From Thysanoteuthis rhombus (lineage: Eukaryota; Mollusca; Cephalopoda; Oegopsida; Thysanoteuthidae), in NCBI GenBank assembly GCA_963457665.1, contig OY735206.1, forward strand, positions 21,158,008 through 21,222,007: a stretch of DNA of 64,000 nucleotides. The letters are read 5' to 3'. Position 1 is the stretch's first letter, and each line of letters opens with the position of its first letter. This document shows positions 1 through 11,242 of the stretch, piece after piece. A program made the translations under genes and the position numbers. The notes beneath the pieces were generated by a model that did no database searches, was not told the DNA's origin, and saw only the letters and a list, made by a program, of their open reading frames with translations.

Positions 1-47
1 AATATGGCAACAGGAATTAAAAAAAAAATAACAGCCATAATTATACA

Positions 48-396
48 AGCTAAAGCTCTGCCAAGCCCAAGTGAAAACCTGCCCAGAGGGCCCCCTCTCA
101 GTAGAAAGAACTGTGTTTCTCTAAGTACACTAAGATCCAATGAGGGGGAAAAAAGAAGAGACAAGCTCCAGGAGTGGGGATACGTCATCACTGCTGGATG
201 TCCCTGCAGTGATGCACGTCAGACCAACAAAGCCCTGCCAAACCCAAGTGAAGACCTACCCACAGGGTTGTCTTTTAGCAGAAACGACTAGGTTACTCTG
301 AATAGATTGAGTGGAAAGAACAAAAGACAAGCTCTAGAAATGGGGGCACGTCACCAGGACTGAGAGTCTCAGCGGTGATGCACCCCCACATCATGG
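48..396. repeat. Two-copy tandem repeat, ~170 bp unit
   Basis: Two adjacent related units begin at about 51 (aaagctctgccaagcccaag) and 229 (aaagccctgccaaacccaag). Both continue through a shared order of blocks: a 'cagtagaaagaac'-like or 'agcagaaacgac'-like block, an 'agacaagctc' block, a 'ggggNNacgtcaNCa' block and a 'gtgatgcac' block. The units are richer in G+C than the rest of the window. The 95-codon open frame over the first unit is a by-product. This may be the edge of a longer array beyond position 1. Confidence 0.75.
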
Positions 397-409
397 ATCA
401 CATCTTCTG

Positions 410-1120
410 TAGCTGTTCACAGGGGCTACCATGCTCTGACAAAAGAGCTGAAGCAAGCAAATGATACTGCTCTCCTATGTATACACCGATGGCATGACAA
501 GATATGATGAGAAGCTACATATTTCAATAGTTTTAATAAAATACTAAGATAGCAAGAGATTTCCAAGTAATTTAAACATTTTATGTGCATATAATGTTAA
601 TAGACACAGATCTTGATGATCTATACAAACATATACCAATGTCACAAAATTTGTTGGTATGTATGTTTATCTGTTCAGGTGTAAGTCATGGTGGAAACAG
701 GAGATGTAAGCTTTACAGAGAGGAAGACAGTAAATCTACACAACTGACTGCCAAAGCTTTGTGGCTGTAAGTAAGTGTAGCAACTTATAGATTTTTTTCG
801 AAAAAAAATGTTGCGAATATGAAATATTCCATAAGATGTTTAGAATATGAAATATTCCAAAACATTTATCTATCCATAGATAACAAACAATCCAGAATTT
901 TTTTTATGTGGACTTTGCTAGTATAGATATAAATACAAAGGGACTGACATCTTTGTCGATAAAACTTTGAAGAAATTCTTACAGAGAACATAGAATGTAT
1001 CCTTATACATACTGGTATACAAGGTATATTTTATAGAGAATGTAATAAATAAGCATCAGTAGTCACAAAATGAAATCTACGCACATGAATACATTTACAA
1101 TCTTACCCCAAATTATATGT
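410..1120. other. Unassigned AT-rich stretch
   Basis: No coding potential or recognised element is visible. It contains a near-duplicate pair of 'gaatatgaaatattcca' around 814-860 and several short A and T runs. Confidence 0.5.
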
Positions 1121-1124
1121 TTAT

Positions 1125-1365
1125 CCATATCTCACATAAATGAATCACCGTAGCCCATGCAGGTACCAGAAATAATTATCTAAAATGATCCACAAAAAAT
1201 GAATAGATAATGAAAAAAATTTTCAAGGTTGTAGCTCCAAACGTGACAAGGAGTATCTGGAGACACGCACACAAGCAAAATGAGAGAGGATTTTAAAGCC
1301 CACTTCGCTGGTTGGTAGATCAGGTCATTTGTGGGGCTACGGTGATTTGATTAATACTAGAGATA
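1125..1365 (+). repeat. Dispersed repeat family C, copy 1
   Basis: It shares an ordered series of blocks with 5,943-6,250 and 26,845-27,195: 'cataaatgaatcac' near the start, 'catgcaggtaccaga', then 'ttttcaaggttgtagctcc', 'ctggagacac' and 'gtggggctacggtgattt'. No coding frame or clear terminal inverted repeats are seen, so the class of element is unknown. Confidence 0.75.
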
Positions 1366-1369
1366 TATA

Positions 1370-2865
1370 AAATTTATAAGAAATATTAGTCTTAGATGTA
1401 TATTATGTTGTAATGAAGATATTGTAAAGAATTGAGAATCAATGAAAATGAACTAAAAACATCAAAAGATTATACAAGCTCTTTGGCTTCACTATTCAAA
1501 GTGAATCGAGAGAAACAGATATACTCTTTTCCTCCATATTCTGGGTTATCTGAAGTATTTCAAAGTTCAATAATTTACAGCTTTTATTTTTTTTTTTTCC
1601 TCAGAGGATTCTGTACAACATTTTATCCAAAAACCAAAAAAGTTATTTCCAAAAAAAAATTTTTTTTATTTTCCTTACACATTTTTGAAAAGAAAAATGA
1701 GAAAAAACCAAAAGGTTATGACAAGCAATTCCTTTCTTCGAATGGAAAAGAGAGAAAAAAAAAATTAATGAAGAAAATCCTTATACTCTCACCCCCCCCC
1801 TTCAAATAATCAATATAATCATAGATAGTTCATTTAAGGAAAGGTCATTTCAGGGATCAGTTCCTTATGACTCATTGATTAATAATAAAGTAGGAAGGAA
1901 GAACTGTTGATCGTAACGCTCAGAGCAATCTAAGAATTGGCCTTTCTCACACGGAGGGGCTAAAGTGCAAGAAGCATAAATATCAATGGCACAATAAGAA
2001 CATTGCACCCCCACCACCACCACCGACTTATATTACCGATTCCATTTTTAGGTAGAGGATTTAGTGAGGTGGAAGCGGTCAGCTTAATCATCCAAGATAA
2101 GGAAATCGTTCTTTGCACTGGTTAGCAAGCAGTCAAGATGAGAACAAGAAAAACAACAGACTCTGTTTAAAACCTGCAACATAGATTACACAATTTTCTC
2201 AATATTAGTTTCTGTAATAAAACTATTTTCCCCAATTGATTTTGAAAGAAGAAGAAAGAATTATTTTAATCTGTTCAGAGATTTTCAGAAAAATAAAAAG
2301 ACGCTGTAAAAATGGACACTCATTGCTTTTCTCAAACCTTGCAACAGTTTTGTTTCTATCCAAGTGAGTATCTATTTGTGTTCCCTATAACTTTACACTT
2401 ACAATACGAGATATGTTAAAAAGTTTTCTCAGCTTCCAAAATCACTAACACATTCTTACGTCATATGTTTTCATTTCAAGAATAGACTTTTTTTTTTTTT
2501 TAAAATATGATGTAGTGTGATGTAAAGAATGAAAAAAAAAAAGATCCCCTCTCTTAGCCCACTATCTCTTCCCTTCCTGTCTCAGGAACACTTTCAATAT
2601 TTTTCAGTTTGGTCTGAAAGACAGTGATTTTGGCATTCATAGTAGGAAAGTAGGAGGCTGAGGAGCAGTAACATAATCCTGTGTGCGTGTGAATGGTAAT
2701 CCTTCCTTTTAGGGAAACATTGTTGCCTCATTATCAATACATAACTAAAATTCTTGGTTCGAACTATGCACCCATAGAAGAGATAGCCAGTGTTTATCCA
2801 AATACTCATACTATGGCCTCAAAGCGTCTCTAAAAATGGTTGAATTTCGATTATTTTCAGTGTTA
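1370..2865. other. Unassigned AT-rich stretch
   Basis: Only homopolymer runs (T at 1588-1598, C at 1791-1800, T at 2489-2500) and a short (CAC)n tract at about 2009-2024 stand out. The 125-codon plus-strand open frame at 1432-1809 is K/F/S-rich low-complexity translation with no recognisable domain, so it is not called as a gene. Confidence 0.5.
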
Positions 2866-2867
2866 AG

Positions 2868-2940
2868 CTTTGAGAGCAGGCAGCCCTGTGTTCCTTCACT
2901 TCTTTATTTAGCATTACACCACTGCTGAGATCAGATTGCA
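2868..2940 (-). repeat. Dispersed repeat family I, copy 1 (tRNA-like on minus strand)
   Basis: It matches 8,008-8,075 over 'gagcaggcagcNctg', 'gttccNtcaNtt' and 'tttagca...taccactg'. On the minus strand both copies read as 'cagtggtNNaNtgctaaa', which resembles the A-box side of a tRNA-derived SINE. No clear B box was found, so the tRNA origin is only suggested. Confidence 0.5.
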
Positions 2941-3609
2941 AACCTTTTTAGCATGGAGTGTCAAAATTTTAATTTTGCATAATCCTGTTATCCGAGTGTC
3001 ACTAACAAGTACAATAGTTTCAAGTAAATGCTTATAGATAAGGAGCCTCTTTTTCTGAAAATATTTATCTAACCTGGAGATTACTATTCATCATATAACC
3101 TGAAATTTCAAAATATACCTACATAACTTGGATGATGAAATGAAAGTTATAAAGTTCTTTTGTTACTCCGCCCCCACTGCTTCCCCTAAAAACTCACTGG
3201 TTGAGATTGGGAATGGAGAGGGGGGGGATCTGGAAATGAAGATGGGTTCATTTGAAAAAGAGAAACCAGCCAGAAATCCATCAGTGACAGATAGCAGTGG
3301 CAGCTAGGATTAATAAGCTCACTGATCACATGGGAAGAGAAGGGCTGAATGGAGTTGGTGAAGTAAAGCACTACTGTGTATCTCAAGACATCCTTTCCAC
3401 TTCTAAGTCTCCTAGCAGGTAGAGGTCAGTAAGTTTAAAAGGGCACTTAAAATAAGTCCTATTTTACTCACTATTTCTTTCTTTCCCTGAAACAATAAAC
3501 TGACCAAATAAGTTGATTAAAATAACGGACTACTCATCCAGCCAGATTGGGACCTGGATTTCTCAATTTTCTTTATTTCTGGCAGCAACGGTGCCACCTT
3601 ACTACAATT

Positions 3610-3755
3610 GAAGAGATATCTCTGTGTGTGTGCGCGCGCGCGATTACTCGACCATTGTACGATGGATATTTGCTAGATTAGTCAGCACACAATGCTTTGC
3701 AGTGTCAAGTTGGAAGGTGTTTGGATCAGCAGTTCTCAAGAAATCTAATAAAAAT
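3610..3755 (+). repeat. Dispersed repeat family G, copy 1
   Basis: It contains a short (TG)/(CG) run (3625-3641) followed by 'gattactcgaccattgtacg' and 'ttgcagtgtcaagttggaag', then 'gtttggatcagcagttctca'. The same order recurs at 58,150-58,290, and the last part at 15,975-16,045. Family F follows about 200 bp downstream here and at copy 2, so G and F may be two parts of one element. Confidence 0.65.
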
Positions 3756-3954
3756 TTGAATTTCTCTAGGAAGTTAGCCATTTAACAAAAACACAAGGAA
3801 GCTCTGCCGCTCTTATCATAACTGCTGTAACAGGTCTCTAAAATGCAAGCTTCGTGTTGACCATTAAGGGAAAACAATTCATAGTTTCTATAAATTATCT
3901 TAACTATTTACTAATAATTGATACAAAGAAGTATTTCATTAATAATTATCTTAA

Positions 3955-4045
3955 ATGACAATTATGGCAGGCTGCTCCACACACCATAAAGTCTGTCCCA
4001 TTCCAAACATGTACCTTTGGAACAGGCACGGCACCAGTCTATTGT
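3955..4045 (+). repeat. Dispersed repeat family F, copy 1
   Basis: It matches 16,218-16,300: 'caggctgctccacaca', then 'ttccaaacatg', 'acctttggaac' and 'gcac/actgc...ccagt/ctagt'. The copies differ by a short insertion in this one ('ccataaagtctgtccc'). Confidence 0.7.
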
Positions 4046-4171
4046 AACATGATAAACGCTGGGTTCAAAAATGATAATAGAGAAAAACTGAATGGTTGAA
4101 AGTGGACATGCAACAAAGGAAAACTTTGCTAGCTAAATCATTTACACTTTAAATGAAGCCATATTATAAAG

Positions 4172-4290
4172 CAGTGTTTTCGAAACTGAGGTCTATAGAC
4201 CCCTAGGTGACCTCCAGGTAATGGTGTGTGCGTGGGGGGTCTACAGTTGGAAAACCAGGAATTAGAAACTATGACAACTGAGCTTGACAA
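4172..4290 (+). mobile_element. hAT-like DNA transposon end, decayed
   Basis: The sequence starts 'cagtgttttcgaaactgagg' and runs into 'ctatagacccctaggtgac'. A CAGTG start followed by an A/C-rich arm and a 'GGGGTC/GACCCC' block is typical of hAT-type non-autonomous elements. No matching right end or 8-bp target duplication was found, so only the left end is called. Confidence 0.45.
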
Positions 4291-5020
4291 TAAGCGTGCC
4301 AACAGAAAATCTGTCATGAACCAGATACATTAAAAGCTGAAGCTTTGCAACATATTGCCCATTGTGGGCTCCCCTGGCCAAGTCATCCATAGCGCAGCTA
4401 TCGAAAAACAAAATTATTGTACGGGTACTTTTATCATTAATTAAGATTTGAATAAATGTCACTGATTTTCAATATAAATGATTTTTAAAGATGATAATTA
4501 CTTATGGCCATCTAAAATCTAAATGCTAAAATAAGGGGTCGGCCAAAATGTTTCCTTTGTAGGAGAGGTCAAATTAATGTTATAAATGTTATGAAAAAAA
4601 AAAAAAGAACCCAAGATTAAAGTATTTGTAACAAGACAAATAGTTGAATTTGGAAAGTTAGGACTGAATTTCCTCTTATGTATGATAACGGTAATGATGA
4701 GAGGCTAGTTTACGTACATATACTGTTATGTTCATAAATATTCTCTCAGATTATACACCCATTTTCTAATAATACAATTATCCACGCTAAAAACAAGTGC
4801 CGACAGGCTGTTCAGCTAAATGTTTAAAAGAGATGTTATGTTTAGGTGGCTACCTAGTCGGTCAATAGTTTGATTCCAACAGTCGCCCCATTCTTCTTCA
4901 ATTGTTTATTCTATTTAGGCTGTCTAAGCCAAGTGACTCATTCTGTGTAACAACAGGAGGTCATTTCAAATAATAAAATGCATTCACGAATATTCTGCTG
5001 GATTATATATCAATTTTTTC

Positions 5021-5022
<2 letters not shown>

Positions 5023-5118
<96 letters not shown>

Positions 5119-5130
5119 ATATATATAGGC
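5023..5130. repeat. (TA)n microsatellite
   Basis: About 100 bp of nearly uninterrupted TA dinucleotides with one 'tgta' interruption near 5078. It could extrude as a cruciform. It lies in otherwise unassigned AT-rich DNA. Confidence 0.97.
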
Positions 5131-5942
5131 AATAGCTGAAGATACCCCAAATCAATAAGAAGAGGGTTAATTTTGTTCACAAGATAAAAAAAAATACGGA
5201 AGAAAAGGCAATTTTCTTTTTAAAAACTAAAAGATTCTCTCCCTAAAAAGTAAAAATACTTATCGGATAAATGATCCATTCTAGCCAACCAATTTCTCTC
5301 TCCAGAGCACAAAATTACTTTCTAACTAATCAGCCGACTCGATTTCATGTTATTACTGTCTTAGATTTTACATTATATGTAAGAATGTTTCCATTTTCCT
5401 CTTCTCCAATCTTTCAAAAAAGCCACCAAATTGACCAATGAGCAGATAGACATCTTCCATCTTGATTTTATTTTTTCCCCTTAGAAAAAAAAAAACAAAA
5501 AAACATGCACTTCGAGGCATCAACCTATTATCGGCACCTGGCTACTTCAATTTATGTTTCTCAATACTACATAATCTTTGTGAGAATAGTTCTGCATCAA
5601 ATCGATTCCTTGAAATAACACTCCTTCATTTCACCTCATCTTATCGACAGGTAGCTATGCACTTTTACCTATCATTGTAAAGGCAGAAATACATAATACA
5701 AATGTTGCTATACAAAAATATATTCATAAATATATCTATTACGCATAGAAGCACAAATAAAATACACAAAAAATATACACAAATCAAGGTGGAAGCAAAT
5801 TTTAGTATGAGCTATGAAAACCCATAAAATACAAATATAATATGTGCATCAATGAAAATTCAACCCAGCGTACAAGTGGGCTTGCGTTTCTGAAATATAA
5901 CAATTGTGCAAGCAGGAAGAGTTCTAAAATAAATTAAATATA

Positions 5943-6250
5943 TCCATACCTTGCATAAATGAATCACTGTAGCACATGCATATACCAGAGCTAATTATCT
6001 GAAAAAATGATCTAAAACAAGAAGTTCTCTTATCTGAAATTAACTAAAAAAATGCCAGCACAAGATTTAGGCATTGTTGGTCCAAAATGACCATAAAGAC
6101 CCAAAAAGCACTTTTTAGATGGTGTCCAATGATGTGCTTATGCAAATTTTTGAGGTTGTGACCAGGAATAGCCTGAGATACACACAGACACTAAGCGAGA
6201 AGAATTCACTTGACAAGTTGGTCAGCCATTTGTAGGGCTATATAATAAAC
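5943..6250 (+). repeat. Dispersed repeat family C, copy 2
   Basis: It has the family C blocks in order: 'tgcataaatgaatcactgta', 'ataccagagctaattatctg', 'atgcaaatttttgaggttgt', 'gagatacacacagacact' and 'catttgtagggctat'. The central part ('aaatgaccataaagaccc') is shared with 26,845-27,195 and absent from copy 1. Confidence 0.75.
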
Positions 6251-6352
6251 AGACTATGATAAGCAAATGGGCAAGAAAGCAGTTAACAAAGCAATAGCTT
6301 CTTAAGAAAAAGATAGCAACTAGTCTATCAGTGGATCAGAATGATAAATTCT

Positions 6353-6885
6353 AAACCAGATATCTACAAAGGGGGTTGATAGAACTATCCAAAGGGTCGA
6401 TAAATGTCACTAGGTCAAAGGGGGGGTTGATAAAAGCTATAAGGGTCAATTGAACTTATGGGGTTAAAAGCTCACATTTTTATAAAAATGAAAATATATC
6501 AATACAACTTGCTGATACACACTTCTGAATTATACATAATTTCTTTTGTCTCTCAATCTTATATTATGTTTACTGAAGTTATCAAAGGTGGTTTTGTTTT
6601 GGCAAAGGATTCATTTCATTTCTATTACAAATTCTCATACATCTATATTCTACTTTCATTCTGCTCCAATATGAAAGTAGATTCGTTCACTTGTTCTTGT
6701 CTTCACTTTAATTCTAAAAAAACAAAGAAAACAAAAGAAACAATGATGTATGAAACTACCTGTTTCTTTAATTATTATTACTTGTTTATTTATTGTACAA
6801 GTCTGGTTTGGGGTTCATGAGGAATCAAGGATTTCATGAAAGGGTTGATGGTCTGAAAAGTTTTGGGGACCCTACACTGAACAAA
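6353..6885. mobile_element. hAT-like non-autonomous element, decayed
   Basis: The left side has repeated 'aaagggggttgata' and 'gggtcgataaatgtcac' blocks and the right side ends in 'ttttggggaccctacactg'. GGGGTC-rich subterminal blocks with a CACTG end are common in hAT MITEs. A possible true start is the 'cagtgg' at 6329. No target duplication was found. The 120-codon frame inside (6458-6820) has no recognisable domain. Confidence 0.4.
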
Positions 6886-7560
6886 TCCAAATTCCCCTAG
6901 GTGAAGATGCTGAATTACTTGGAACAAAAAAAAATGATTTTTTTTTTATCATGATGTGAATAACAAACTCATTCTGACAACATCTATGTCTATCATATAC
7001 AGCACAAAGCAACTGCTGTTAGCTTAACCTTGACAATTGTAAAGTTAGCCAACAATTGAGAACAATGAAGACTATCCACTTATTATAGTCTTACAAACAA
7101 GACACCCAGCCTAGGCTCAAGGCTTGAAAAAAAAAGAAAAAAGATGCTGTCTTGTGGCTAACTAAATGAATAAATAAAACAGGTTTTCTAGGTTGTTCAT
7201 ATCAAATGTCGGTTTTGCATTGATAGAAGAGTTATGTTGAAAACTGACCATTTCTCACCCCTTGCAAACATAGAAACCAGACGAGTGCAGCATTCAAAGG
7301 AAGGACAATATGAATGAATGAATGCAGCTGTACATAAATCAAACTGTATAGCAATCATGCAATACTTTTGCTAGAGTAAGTAATAATGATAAATTACAAA
7401 ATGCACAAACCTATCATTCTTCTCAAGTCAGACGTATAGGAAAGGAAATGCATTCACTCACATCCGTGTGCGCACATGCTACTTAGAAGAGAAAGATACA
7501 AGCAGTGGTGTAAGTGCCGTGGAAACGCCTGGAAATGGTGTTCCCTCACCTTTGGCGGCC

Positions 7561-7570
7561 GGGGGGGGGG
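7561..7570. repeat. Poly-G run
   Basis: Ten consecutive G residues inside a small G+C-richer patch (7536-7575). Confidence 0.9.
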
Positions 7571-7684
7571 CAATGGCATTCCCTCACTAGCTACATACTA
7601 CAATAATTCTTTAGTTGGACAATTCACTGATGAGAAAAAAATCAGCCAGCATGTATCCGAATATTCATCCCATATGTAGCTGAA

Positions 7685-7940
7685 ATTGTGTTGATATTTA
7701 GGTCCTCACACAATCACTGAAGTTAACCAACGTCAAAACTGGTCAGTACCTAGATGGGTGACCATTGGGAAATACCAGCTGGGGTGACATCCCCTGCAGC
7801 CATGCTGATCTTCAAATATATCGAGCACTTTCTGGCCTTTGGAAGGCTTCTGCATGGTTGAGAAGTGCGGAAAGAAAAATTGGGCACAACACCCTCCATA
7901 CTAAATAGCAAGACACAGTAGATCATAGTCCTGAAACAGC
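7685..7940 (+). mobile_element. 5S rRNA-derived SINE, copy 1
   Basis: Positions about 7712-7785 align with the 3' two-thirds of 5S rRNA: 'aatcactgaagttaaccaac', then 'ggtcagtacctagatgggtg' and 'gggaaataccagctg'. This spans the internal control region (A box and C box) used by TFIIIA and RNA polymerase III. The 5' end is diverged. It continues into a non-5S body to about 7940. Four more copies in the window support a dispersed family (SINE3-type by definition) rather than a 5S gene. Confidence 0.8.
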
Positions 7941-8007
7941 CAAGATGAAAAGAGTCATACGTACATTTCATGTGACCTTAAAATGTTTCAAAACTAAGCC
8001 CCTAAGT

Positions 8008-8075
8008 CTCATGAGCAGGCAGCTCTGCGTTCCCTCAATTATTTTCTTTAGCACTCTACCACTGGATATAAGGCG
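8008..8075 (-). repeat. Dispersed repeat family I, copy 2
   Basis: Paired with 2,868-2,940 over 'gagcaggcagctctgcgttc' and 'tttagcactctaccactgga'. Minus-strand reading 'ccagtggtagagtgctaaag' resembles the 5' part of a tRNA-derived SINE. Confidence 0.5.
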
Positions 8076-8187
8076 AGCAAAGGTGAGTGAGCAAGCGAAG
8101 CAGCTCATCCAATCAAAGGCAACAAGGTTTTTTTTCTTAAAAGGTATCTACTTTCTGGTATCTGATGACTAACCAATTAGCAGAAAA

Positions 8188-8425
8188 AATTGCCAAGACT
8201 CAAACTCAATATTTTTGCACTAGTTTGACAGCCAAAAAGCGCTAAAAGTACTAGATTAAAAAAAATAGCCGCCCCCCCCCCTCCCGCCAGAAATGGCCCA
8301 AATGGCCAAAACGTTTCAGTATTTCCATGCTAATTTAGCGATTTTTACACTGGCAAATCTTTATTGGTCAGAAAAAGAATTCTGTCTGAGGACGGAGATT
8401 CAACACCCATGAATTAGTAAATCGA
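8188..8425 (+). repeat. Dispersed repeat family D, copy 1
   Basis: It shares 'attgccaagac', 'tttgcactagtttgac', 'gccaaaaagcgctaaaag', 'ggccaaaacgttt', 'gctaatttagcgatttt' and 'ctttattggtcag' with 17,978-18,210 and 63,640-63,850. A 12-C run (8272-8283) interrupts the middle of this copy. No protein or terminal repeat is evident. Confidence 0.75.
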
Positions 8426-9429
8426 AATGGGCAAGTTGAAAACATTTAAGAGAAAAGAGAAAAAAAAAAAAAAAAACATACATCGTCGCTAATAAATTGA
8501 ACAGTTCTAACTATGCAAAAGAGTGGGACAGAAACACACGACACTTTTCAAAACGTTTCTTTTGTTACAGTTGGAGTTCACTTGTGACTCCTTGATCTAA
8601 CAGTACACTGCTAGGAGTTTAGTCAGCATCGATTGTTGGTCAATACAGCAATGTGTCATGTAGTAAAAAACCTTTAACAAATCCTGTAACAACTACAGTC
8701 TAAGGAGCACTATGTTATTGTGCCAATCAGTTTTGATAAACATTTCTGCAACAGAATATGTTGTTGTACTGACCAATGACACATTCTGATCTCATTTCAA
8801 ATAGTGTACTGTTAGATCATCAATAAGCCAACTTCGAATTCAATCTGGAATGAAAGAAACAACATTTTTAAAAGTGCCAGGTGTTTCTGCAACACCCGTT
8901 TTTGGAGTTAATTCAATTTATTGGTAACAATATATATATATGAAGACAAACGGACAGTGACTTACTCAGATTCCATAAATGAAGAACTACAATTAGACAA
9001 AAGAGAAAAAAAGAAGCTTTAAAATACGTGAAAAGTCAGTCATAAGAATGGAATTTTCAAATAGAGAAAAGTGACAGAAGTAATACTTTTATAAAAAGAA
9101 AGTGTAACAGTCAAAAGATATCAACCCCCCTCATTGCCATCCCCAATATTTCAACAATTCTGAAAGAGAACAAAATATTGCGATTTCTGGTACACATTTG
9201 TATTCTGACAGACCTTCAATCATTTCACACAACAGTTGAGGGATTTCCTCAGAGATTGAAAAAATTTTTTAAAATAAAAAAAATAAAAAATGCAGCTGAG
9301 ACTAAAACATTTGAAGCAGAGATACCAGAATAAATCGAGCAAAGATAGGAATACCATGAGAATAGAATAAAATATGAAATATTAATATTTGTACGATAAT
9401 CAGAGAGCAATGAAATATTGGATGATATG

Positions 9430-9780
9430 ATTTCAAAAAATTTCATCTTCCATGTGTGGTATCAGGACAACTGCCCCCTCCCCACCGAACAATTGCCCAA
9501 ATAGGACAACTGACCCCCCCCACCAGATAAATACTCTTGGACGATTTCCTTGTTCGCGTGATCATTTGCATTACTAACTGCATCATTTCCATAAACTTTA
9601 ACATTGGCTCATAATTGCTATGTTATTGTTGGCTGATTATCTGAAGGGTGTGGAGACGGCAATCTAGAGCTTGATGGTTTGCCTCTGTGACGGACAGGCC
9701 AAAGAACTCGTTTGTTTCTGCCACACCCTCAATCCAACACCTGAACCCACAACATTCTGGGCTCAAAACACTGGTAAGTC
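9430..9780 (+). repeat. Dispersed repeat family J, copy 1
   Basis: It pairs with 27,215-27,430. Shared blocks are 'tttcatcttccatgtg', 'gtggagacggcaatct', 'gacNgaNaggcc' and 'cacaccctcaatccaacacc'. The copies differ by a ~190 bp insertion in this one between the first and second blocks. It is G+C-richer than the surroundings. Confidence 0.6.
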
Positions 9781-10069
9781 AGTTATCATTCTTGTCAAGA
9801 ATCCAAACTATTACTAAAACATGATGGACCCTACAAGTATAGGTATACCATGATTAGTGTGGTTAATTGATTTCAAAATTTTCAGTACTGTTCAAAACTG
9901 CATTCTTCAAGGTGGTCTTATAATTTAATGGGTTTTTTCTCCCAGTTTATACACACATTTATTTCTACAGCAATACCTTAAGTATGCTACATCAAAACCA
10001 GCATTATTCAACATATTCCTGTACTGAGCAAAAAAGTAGATGATGATAGTTGTGATGATAAGTCAAGTT

Positions 10070-10410
10070 CACTTGGATAGCGTAATGGTTAACACGCCAG
10101 CCTCACATGCAGAAGAATCAGATTCAACTCACAAGAGTATGGGAAACTCTCCATTAGGACAAATTCCCCTGTGCCCTCAGCAGTTAACTCAGTACACACT
10201 AAGTTATATGATTAGCGTGGAAGGAATTAGAAATGGAGTGATGCCCTCCCCTATTCAAAAGAGGATAGTAGTGAAAAAAATAGGGGCCTTCAGGTCACCC
10301 CCTCCCCCCCGACAACCAGCAAAGTACAAGTCTCTGGGTCAACTCGCATGCATGCAAGGTATTCCTCTCCTAAACTAAAATGTAGACGATGATGATGATG
10401 ATGATGATAG
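10070..10410 (+). mobile_element. tRNA-derived SINE, copy 1, with (GAT)n tail
   Basis: The head has an A box 'tagcgtaatgg' (10078-10088) that fits the tRNA consensus TRGCNNARYGG, and a weaker B box 'gattcaactc' (10121-10130) at tRNA-like spacing. A shared body follows ('aaactctccattaggacaaa', 'cagcagttaactcagtacac'), also present at 29,696-29,865. The element ends in (GAT)n at about 10386-10408. Flanks 'aagtcaag' (10060-10067) and 'aagtcgag' after the tail could be a target-site duplication. Confidence 0.75.
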
Positions 10411-11242
10411 GAAGTCGAGAAAAAAGAGAATATGTACCAGAACTTGAGGAATGTTCTCAATTGAAATTCAAAAACACAACGTGAAACAAAAACAAATAAA
10501 AAGTGTCACAGTGAATTAAAAATGCATCAACAATGTTCTATTTTAATGAAATTCACATTAAAAATGCCTAAGTTTATTATCGACAGAAGAAAAATCAATA
10601 CAAGAGAGACCAAGAAAGAACAATTCAAGATAAGGCAGGGAGATGAAAAAAAAGACAGCCAACTTTTGCAAGTTTCCACTGAAGCATTTGGCTTGAGTGT
10701 TTTTGTTAAGTAAATGCAAAAGACATTACTCTGCCATCAGTGCCCTGACTGCATAGCTCTAATGGTAGAATGGTTGGTAGGGAGAGGGTGAAAGGAGGGC
10801 AAGAAGAGGAGATGAATCCCATCTGATTAGCCGTTTGCATCAAGTGTATCTGCAATCAGAGATATTTGTTTGCATGAAACTCTTCCACGCATGAATCAAC
10901 AAAAACCATTGCACAACAAATTCTTTAAGTGACTCTTCAGTATACAACATGGTTATTACTCAGAGAAAAGGGGAAATATTGTGCTAGCCATTTCTCGTGA
11001 TTTATTATATGCTTTCAAACAAAAATTAAATTAAAAATAAAAATAAAGCCCAATCCACCCACTACACACACACACACCCAAAAAGCAATTTTAAAATATA
11101 CATTTGCTCAATAAAGCCATTACGCAACATGGAAAAAGTGAAGTTTTATTTTGGAACTGTTTTCTTTCCTACTCGATATAAAATAAAAAAATACTTTCAA
11201 TACTGGAAGTCTTTGGAGAGTAATTCATTAGAGAACAAGTCC

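Noticed and set aside
1432-1809. 125-codon plus-strand frame
   Set aside because: Lys/Phe/Ser-rich low-complexity product over homopolymer runs, with no domain, splice context or second copy.
4848-4890. 'ctacctagtcggtcaatagt' with 'ttgattcc' as a tRNA-like SINE head
   Set aside because: A- and B-box matches are weak and too close, and no second copy is seen.
7712-7785. A functional 5S rRNA gene
   Set aside because: The 5' half is degraded, conserved bases are missing, there is no T-run terminator at the right place, and four similar diverged copies are dispersed in the window.
10745-10775. 'catagctctaatggtagaat' as a tRNA gene start
   Set aside because: It resembles a tRNA D-arm, but no B box or acceptor stem follows.
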